Part shown: positions 59,884 to 64,000 of the stretch, one piece after another | Position numbering within the stretch: position 1 is the stretch's first letter | Layout: each line of letters begins with the position of its first letter | Assembly (NCBI RefSeq): GCF_944384765.1 | Contig: NZ_CALWUM010000008.1 | Coordinates: forward strand, 1-64,000 | Reading direction: 5' to 3' | DNA length: 64,000 nt | Source: an uncultured Agathobaculum sp. | GTDB taxonomy: Bacteria; Bacillota; Clostridia; Oscillospirales; Butyricicoccaceae | Made by a program: the position numbers and the translations under genes | Notes under the pieces: model-generated | What the model saw: only the letters and a program-made list of their open reading frames with translations | What the model was told of the DNA's origin: nothing | Databases searched by the model: none

Positions 59884-60804
59884 ATGCAGGAACAACAGAA
59901 ACCCCGTGCGATTGCGCTGGGTTATTTTGATGGCGTCCACCTGGGCCATCAGGCGCTGATGACACGCGCGGTCGAGCGCGCGCGCCAGATCGGCGGCACG
60001 AGCGCGGTGTTCACGTTTGACGTGCACCCGGACTCGGTCGTGCTCGGGCGGCAGGTGCCGCTGCTGACCGCAAACGCCTACCGCCGCGACGAGATCAAAA
60101 AGCTCGGCGGGGTGGATGAGGTCATTTTCGGCCACTTCGATGAGAAGATGCAGCACATGGACTGGCGCGATTTCATCCACAAAATGCTTATCGGCCAGTT
60201 CGGCGCGCGGTGGATCATCTCCGGGCGCAACAACCGCTTTGGCTATAAGGGCCAGGGCAATGCCGAGGGCATGGCGGAGGAATGTAAAAAAGCGGGCATC
60301 GGCTATGACTGCATCGACGACGTCAAGGTTGACGGCATCGTCGTCTCCTCGACCTATATCCGCCAGCTGATTTCGCAGGGCGATATGGAGGGCGCGGCGC
60401 GCTTTCTCGGCCATCCGTATACCGTGACCGGCGTGGTCGAGCACGGCCGCCGGGTGGGCACGAGCGTGCTGAAAGTGCCGACGGTCAATCTGGCGCTGCC
60501 GCCCGAAATGGCGCTGCCGCCTTATGGCGTGTATGCGACCCGCGTGCTGGTGGGCAGCCAAAGCTACATTGCGGCGACCAACATCGGTGTCAAGCCCACG
60601 TTTGTGGACGGCGGTGCGCCGACCATCGAGCCGCATCTGCTCGACTTTGCCGGCGATCTGTACGGCAAGATGATCCATGTGGAGCTGCACCAATTTCTGC
60701 GGCCGGAAAAGCAGTTTGAATCCGCCGAGGCGCTGCGCGCCGCGATCGAAGAAAACATCCGGCAGACACGGGAATATTTTGCAAAAGAAAAAACGGCTGA
60801 ATGA
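59884..60804 (+). CDS. ribF: Bifunctional riboflavin kinase / FAD synthetase
   Basis: A 306-residue enzyme making FMN then FAD. The N-terminal nucleotidyltransferase has ALGYFDGVHLGHQALM and VVSSTYIRQLI; the C-terminal flavokinase has GTSVLKVPTVNLALP and NIGVKPTF. The GRNNRFGYKGQGN loop differs somewhat from the usual DFRFGxxRxG. ATG at 59884 follows AAGGGGG; a TTG at 59857 has no ribosome binding site. Confidence 0.94.
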   Translation: MQEQQKPRAIALGYFDGVHLGHQALMTRAVERARQIGGTSAVFTFDVHPDSVVLGRQVPLLTANAYRRDEIKKLGGVDEVIFGHFDEKMQHMDWRDFIHKMLIGQFGARWIISGRNNRFGYKGQGNAEGMAEECKKAGIGYDCIDDVKVDGIVVSSTYIRQLISQGDMEGAARFLGHPYTVTGVVEHGRRVGTSVLKVPTVNLALPPEMALPPYGVYATRVLVGSQSYIAATNIGVKPTFVDGGAPTIEPHLLDFAGDLYGKMIHVELHQFLRPEKQFESAEALRAAIEENIRQTREYFAKEKTAE

Positions 60805-60821
60805 ACTTCAGCCGTTTTTTT
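60788..60821 (+). terminator. Terminator of the rimP-ribF operon
   Basis: AAAAAACGGCTGA (60788-60800) pairs with TCAGCCGTTTTTT (60808-60820). The stem includes the last ribF codons and surrounds its stop. Confidence 0.9.
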
Positions 60822-60835
60822 ATGGAAAAGGAAAA

Positions 60836-60855
60836 GGCTGCCCGATCGGGCAGCC
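60836..60855 (-). terminator. Terminator of the minus-strand small genes
   Basis: GGCTGCCC-GATC-GGGCAGCC is a perfect 8-bp stem. Read on the minus strand it is followed by TTTTCCTTTTCC, and lies 82 nt past the stop of the small gene at 60937. Confidence 0.65.
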
Positions 60856-60936
60856 CGTTCCCTCAAAGAGAGTGAATAATATTGGAGAAAAAAGATGATT
60901 GAAAGTGTCTAATGTGTTAGGATGGAATCCCTTACC

Positions 60937-61059
60937 TTAGCGCCACATACGGCGGCGGATCGAATAGGTGGGATCGGTGTTGCAGAGCGAAGCGTCAACA
61001 CGCTGCGCGTCAGAAAGCATACGGCCAAGTGTCTGCAGATAAGAAGTCTTCTTGCTCAT
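60937..61059 (-). CDS. Small protein of unknown function (paralogue 1)
   Basis: A 40-residue frame, MSKKTSYLQTLGRMLSDAQR... to RRRMWR. It has GGAGG 9 nt before the ATG, in the leader sequence CGAAACGGAGGTTAT that also precedes the next small gene. The peptide aligns with that second product: M-(S/N)-(K/R)-K-T-x-aromatic-x-x-L-G-x-M-L ... A-x-L-C ... R. The shared leader, shared size and shared sequence make coding likely. No signal peptide or known family is apparent. Confidence 0.72.
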   Translation of the reverse strand: MSKKTSYLQTLGRMLSDAQRVDASLCNTDPTYSIRRRMWR

Positions 61060-61143
61060 AATTCATAACCTCCGTTTCGGTTTGCTGTTTATTTCACAGT
61101 GATGTTGCTATCTTGGTATCAAAGACGAAATGCGCCTTCCCGC

Positions 61144-61260
61144 TTAGCGGGTGGTGTGGCGGGACTGACGGCCAGTCTCCATGCGGCAGAGTGCAGCGCC
61201 TGCACGCTCCATGCCGAAAAGCATCTGACCAAGATTTTCGAAATAAGTTTTTCTGTTCAT
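61144..61260 (-). CDS. Small protein of unknown function (paralogue 2)
   Basis: A 38-residue frame, MNRKTYFENLGQMLFGMERA... to SRHTTR, preceded by the same CGAAACGGAGGTTAT ribosome binding context as the gene at 60937-61059. Conserved positions include KT, LG.ML and A.LC with a single cysteine. The two genes are in tandem, 84 bp apart, and read against the flanking operons. Function unknown; possibilities include a regulatory peptide, a small membrane-surface protein or an antitoxin-like peptide, none supported beyond size. Confidence 0.72.
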   Translation of the reverse strand: MNRKTYFENLGQMLFGMERAGAALCRMETGRQSRHTTR

Positions 61261-61333
61261 AGAGAATAACCTCCGTTTCGTATCAGTTTTGATTTTGTTT
61301 TCTGTTGATCGGTTTTCCCTTTCAACAATACTT

Positions 61334-61361
61334 ATTATAGTCATTTCAGCCAAAAACACAA
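61334..61361 (-). promoter_or_regulatory. Promoter of the small-protein genes
   Basis: Minus-strand -35 TTGTGT (61356-61361), 16 nt, -10 TATAAT (61334-61339), leaving an ~70-nt leader before the first small gene. Confidence 0.6.
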
Positions 61362-61500
61362 GAGGAATTTTGTTGAAGTTCACCTTAAATTTTGCCCTTG
61401 AATTGTAAGAAGTGCATAAAACTGAAAATGTAAAATTGGTTAATGTGCATAATACACAAAACCACCCCTCAAAAAATCCCCGCTTCCGGACAGTTTTGCG

Positions 61501-61526
61501 GGAACAATCCGGCCCGCTAATCCGTA
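61501..61526 (+). promoter_or_regulatory. ECF-type promoter of the second sigma operon
   Basis: GGAAC (61501-61505), 17 nt, CGTA (61523-61526), matching the AAC/CGT pattern of promoters read by sigma-W-like ECF factors, 29 nt before the sigma start. It implies that the sigma factor activates its own operon. Confidence 0.65.
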
Positions 61527-61554
61527 TTGGTGGCAGAAAGGAGGACAGAGCACC

Positions 61555-62094
61555 GTGCAGAACGAATTACGATCGGATGAATTTCTGTCCGCAGCCATGG
61601 AGCGCTGCGGGGACGCGGTCTATCGGCTCGCGTGCTGCCGTCTGAACAGCCGCGCGGACGCGGAGGACGTGTTTCAGGAGGTTTTCCTGCGCCTGATGCA
61701 GGACAAAACCGCATTTCAGGATGCAGAACATCTCAAGGCGTGGCTGCTTCGTGTGACGCTTCGCTGCTGCGCCGACCTGCGCCGTTCGGCCTGGTTCCGG
61801 CACACCGCGCCGCTCGAGGCCGCGCCGGACGCCGCCGCCCCTGTGCCGGATGACCACAGCGATCTGTGGCAGGCCGTGCGCGCGCTGCCGGACGACCTGC
61901 GCACCGCCGTCTGGCTGCATTATGTGGAGGGCTACCGCACGGACGAGATCGCGGAGCTGGTGGGCTGCCGGCCGGCAACCGTCCGCACCCGCCTGCACCG
62001 CGCACGCAAGCAACTGAAACTGGATTTGGAGGGATCTGACGATGAACAACCGGAACAACTGGGAACAGATGAAGCATATCAAAGCGCCCGATGA
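61555..62094 (+). CDS. ECF-type RNA polymerase sigma factor
   Basis: A 179-residue group 4 sigma factor. Region 2 contains SRADAEDVFQEVFLRLMQDK, region 4 contains YRTDEIAELVGCRPATVRTR followed by LHRARKQLK. GTG start at 61555 after AAAGGAGG. The 3' end overlaps the next gene by 53 bp in another frame. Confidence 0.92.
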   Translation: MQNELRSDEFLSAAMERCGDAVYRLACCRLNSRADAEDVFQEVFLRLMQDKTAFQDAEHLKAWLLRVTLRCCADLRRSAWFRHTAPLEAAPDAAAPVPDDHSDLWQAVRALPDDLRTAVWLHYVEGYRTDEIAELVGCRPATVRTRLHRARKQLKLDLEGSDDEQPEQLGTDEAYQSAR

Positions 62095-62980
62095 GCTGAA
62101 GGAACGGACGCTGCAAGCCGCGCGCGAGCTGCGCCGCGACAGCCGGGTGGATGTCCCGCAGCACGCTGCGCCCGCGCCGCGCCGCCGCTTCGGCATGGCA
62201 AAGCGGATTCTGGCCGTGGCGTGCGCGTTCGGCGTGATCGTCGGCGGCACGGCAGCGTGGCGTGCGCAGAGCACCGGACAGGGTGCGGGCGACGCCGTGG
62301 CCGAGGCGGTTGCGCACTCGTTCGGCATTGTGGCGTATGCCGCGGATACGGGCGAGACCATGCAGCCCAAAGACAGCAGAGTCGTGTTTGATATTGCAGG
62401 CGGCGGTGCAGACAGCCCAACTAAGGGCTTTTTCAGCGGCTGCCTGTTCAAGGTGACAGGCGACAATATCGAAACGGTCAGCGCGACGATCGATAAGAGC
62501 GGATTGTACCGTATCGAGCGGCTGGATATCACAGAAGCGGATGCACAGGCAATCATGACAGGCGAGTTCGCGCCCGTAGCGGATGCGGACGACATTATGG
62601 TGCAGTCCGAACCGGAGCAAAACAAATGGTGGGTGGATGCGAGCTACCGCGTGGAAAACGGCTTTGTCGAAGCCTACGACCCGAGCACCAGCTATGGCCT
62701 CTGGGGCGAACCGCAGCCGGTCGATATGGCGAAAGAGAACAACGATCAGGACGCGTGGTATGCCCGCATCGACGAGTTTGACGGCGCGACACTGACCGTG
62801 ACGGTGACCTTTACGGACGGCACGACCGACACCCAGACCCTCATCCTGCACACCGGCAAGCTGGGCGTCGTGTACACGGACGACACGAGCGGCCCGCAGC
62901 TCACCGGCGAGGTGCTCACCGACGGGCAGGCGGAAACGCAGGGCTATGTCTACGGCGTTTACGCGGAAATCGAGGAATAA
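62042..62980 (+). CDS. Membrane-anchored partner of the ECF sigma factor (putative anti-sigma)
   Basis: A 312-residue protein: ~50 cytoplasmic residues with KHIKAPDELKERTLQAAREL, one membrane helix (~54-72, ILAVACAFGVIVGGTAAW) and a ~240-residue extracytoplasmic domain of unknown family. The KAPxxLKxRxL start is typical of anti-sigma or DUF4179-like proteins that follow ECF genes. No zinc finger is seen. Its start lies inside the sigma gene, with GGAGGG upstream. Confidence 0.8.
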   Translation: MNNRNNWEQMKHIKAPDELKERTLQAARELRRDSRVDVPQHAAPAPRRRFGMAKRILAVACAFGVIVGGTAAWRAQSTGQGAGDAVAEAVAHSFGIVAYAADTGETMQPKDSRVVFDIAGGGADSPTKGFFSGCLFKVTGDNIETVSATIDKSGLYRIERLDITEADAQAIMTGEFAPVADADDIMVQSEPEQNKWWVDASYRVENGFVEAYDPSTSYGLWGEPQPVDMAKENNDQDAWYARIDEFDGATLTVTVTFTDGTTDTQTLILHTGKLGVVYTDDTSGPQLTGEVLTDGQAETQGYVYGVYAEIEE

Positions 62981-62990
62981 AAACGGAAAT

Positions 62991-63027
62991 ATCCCCTGAT
63001 GCAGGCCATCAGGGGATTATTTTTTTG
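62991..63027 (+). terminator. Terminator of the second sigma operon
   Basis: ATCCCCTGATG (62991-63001) pairs perfectly with CATCAGGGGAT (63007-63017), followed by TATTTTTTT. Confidence 0.9.
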
Positions 63028-63047
63028 CTAAAATCACCGGAAACACC

Positions 63048-63076
63048 TTGAAAAGCGAACCGCTTTCGCATAAAAT
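63048..63076 (+). promoter_or_regulatory. trmL promoter
   Basis: -35 TTGAAA (63048-63053), 17 nt, -10 TAAAAT (63071-63076), 30 nt before the start codon. Confidence 0.7.
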
Positions 63077-63106
63077 AGAAGAAGCTTTGAAAAAAGAGGA
63101 AAAAAT

Positions 63107-63592
63107 ATGCTCAATATTGTTCTGGTCGAGCCGGAGATCCCGCAGAATACGGGCAATATCGCCCGCACCTGCGCGGCGACCGGGTGCGTGCTGCATCTGG
63201 TCGAGCCACTCGGCTTTGCGATCGACGATAAGCGGATGAAGCGCGCGGGCCTGGATTACTGGCATCTGCTCGACGTCCGCATGTACAAAAATCTGGACGA
63301 GTTCTTTGCCAAAAAACCGGACGGGCGGTATTTCTACGCCACCACCAAGGCGCCGCACGCCTACCACGAGGCGGAATACCGCGACGGGGATTACCTGATG
63401 TTCGGCAAAGAGACAAAAGGCCTGCCCGAAAGCCTGCTTGTGGCGCACCCCGAGCGGTGCGTGCGCATTCCGATGCGCGAGGGGGCAAGAAGCCTTAACC
63501 TGTCCAACTCGGTGGCCGTGATCGTGTTCGAGGCGCTGCGACAGACCGGGTTTGCAAACCTGAAGCTCGCGGGCCCGTTCCCGCAGGTATGA
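63107..63592 (+). CDS. trmL: tRNA (cytidine/uridine(34)-2'-O)-methyltransferase
   Basis: A 161-residue SPOUT methyltransferase. The N-terminus NIVLVEPEIPQNTGNIARTC and the trefoil-knot SAM-binding segments LMFGKETKGLPESLL and RSLNLSNSVAVIVFEALRQ are characteristic. It modifies the wobble ribose of leucine tRNAs. Confidence 0.94.
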   Translation: MLNIVLVEPEIPQNTGNIARTCAATGCVLHLVEPLGFAIDDKRMKRAGLDYWHLLDVRMYKNLDEFFAKKPDGRYFYATTKAPHAYHEAEYRDGDYLMFGKETKGLPESLLVAHPERCVRIPMREGARSLNLSNSVAVIVFEALRQTGFANLKLAGPFPQV

Positions 63593-63602
63593 GGAGGAAG
63601 CT

Positions 63603-64000
63603 ATGGAAAAGATACACATTTTGACCGATTCGTCCGCCGACATCCCGCAGCAGCAGGTCGAGTTGTACGGGATCGAGATCGTGCCGATCACGCTCTCGCA
63701 CGAGGGCCGCGTGATTCGCGAATACTACGACATCACGCCCGCGGAATACTGCAAGCTGCTCGAGGAGAGCCGCGAGATCCCGGTGACCGCCATGGTGACC
63801 CCCACGGTGTTCCTGGATTCCTACCGCCGCGCGCACGAACGCGGCTGCACCCATCTGCTCGCCGTGCTCATCAACGCGAATGGCTCGGGCACCTATCAGG
63901 CGGCGTGCCTGGCGCGCGATATGTTCCGCGAGGAAGCGGGCGAGGTCATGCGCATCGAGGTGATCGACTCGGCCACCTATACCTATATATACGGCCACAT
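63603..64000 (+). CDS. DegV family fatty-acid-binding protein (5' part)
   Basis: The first ~132 residues of a protein that continues past the window. It begins MEKIHILTDSSADIPQQQVE and contains ITPAEYCKLLEES and the family TAMVTPTVFLDSYRRA segment. DegV-type (FakB-like) proteins carry acyl groups to the fatty-acid kinase. ATG at 63603 follows GAGGAGG, 10 nt after trmL, so they form an operon. Confidence 0.9.
   Translation, partial: MEKIHILTDSSADIPQQQVELYGIEIVPITLSHEGRVIREYYDITPAEYCKLLEESREIPVTAMVTPTVFLDSYRRAHERGCTHLLAVLINANGSGTYQAACLARDMFREEAGEVMRIEVIDSATYTYIYGH

Noticed and set aside
61412..61645. A 77-codon plus-strand frame upstream of the second sigma factor
   Set aside because: It has no ribosome binding site, crosses the ECF-type promoter and overlaps the sigma gene in another frame.

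Overview
The window is a GC-rich chromosomal segment from a spore-forming member of the Bacillota, most likely class Clostridia and perhaps Oscillospirales. The evidence is a spoIIE gene, the Gram-positive order of the S10-spc-alpha ribosomal supercluster with adk-map-KOW protein-infA-rpmJ, the rimP-nusA-ylxR-ylxQ-infB-rbfA-nrnA-truB-ribF operon, zinc-type S14 and L36, strong AAGGAGG ribosome binding sites and several TTG starts. There are no rRNA or tRNA genes, insertion sequences or CRISPR arrays. The last gene (degV) is cut by the right edge.

Layout. 1-8 kb: an autoregulated PadR operon with two paralogous DUF1048-type membrane proteins (minus strand), an aldose-epimerase-like enzyme, an XRE-type membrane regulator, and a copper operon (copA with a CopZ domain in frame, csoR, a pentapeptide-repeat protein). 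7.4-13.6 kb: hisC, rarA, an S1-domain protein, a DUF951 protein, uridine phosphorylase and a MATE exporter. 13.6-20.7 kb: a corrinoid/methyl-transfer accessory island (ferredoxin-ASKHA activator, HyuA-like ASKHA protein, DUF1638 protein, MtaA/HemE-like methyltransferase, PocR-AraC regulator) with no corrinoid protein or substrate methyltransferase. 20.8-24.6 kb: a DUF1015 protein and SpoIIE. 25-30.2 kb: KAS II-type ketosynthase, AMP-forming acyl ligase, thioredoxin-like lipoprotein, a 48-residue CXXC protein, a membrane polyferredoxin and a phosphopantetheinyl transferase. 30.3-33.4 kb: a GIY-YIG-like protein, tRNA-dihydrouridine synthase, and an ECF sigma/anti-sigma pair.

33.5-50.6 kb holds the ribosomal supercluster. 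It has a long structured-looking 5' region before rpsJ and is split by a terminator and a new promoter between rpsZ and rpsH. 50.9-52.2 kb encodes a membrane protein and a lipoprotein of unknown function. 52.2-60.8 kb is the rimP-to-ribF operon. 60.9-61.3 kb has two paralogous ~40-residue small proteins on the minus strand. 61.5-63 kb is a second ECF sigma/membrane-protein pair behind an ECF-type promoter, followed by trmL and degV.

The most unusual feature is not a gene. Six intergenic stretches inside the translation operons (about 36.04, 40.95, 47.34, 50.59, 54.82 and 57.35 kb) are built almost entirely of consecutive, sequence-different hairpins (mostly 5-12 bp stems, often 3-nt loops), and some hairpin modules recur between stretches. 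I know of no named element with this architecture. Promoters, terminators and starts were read by eye; no database search or folding program was run.
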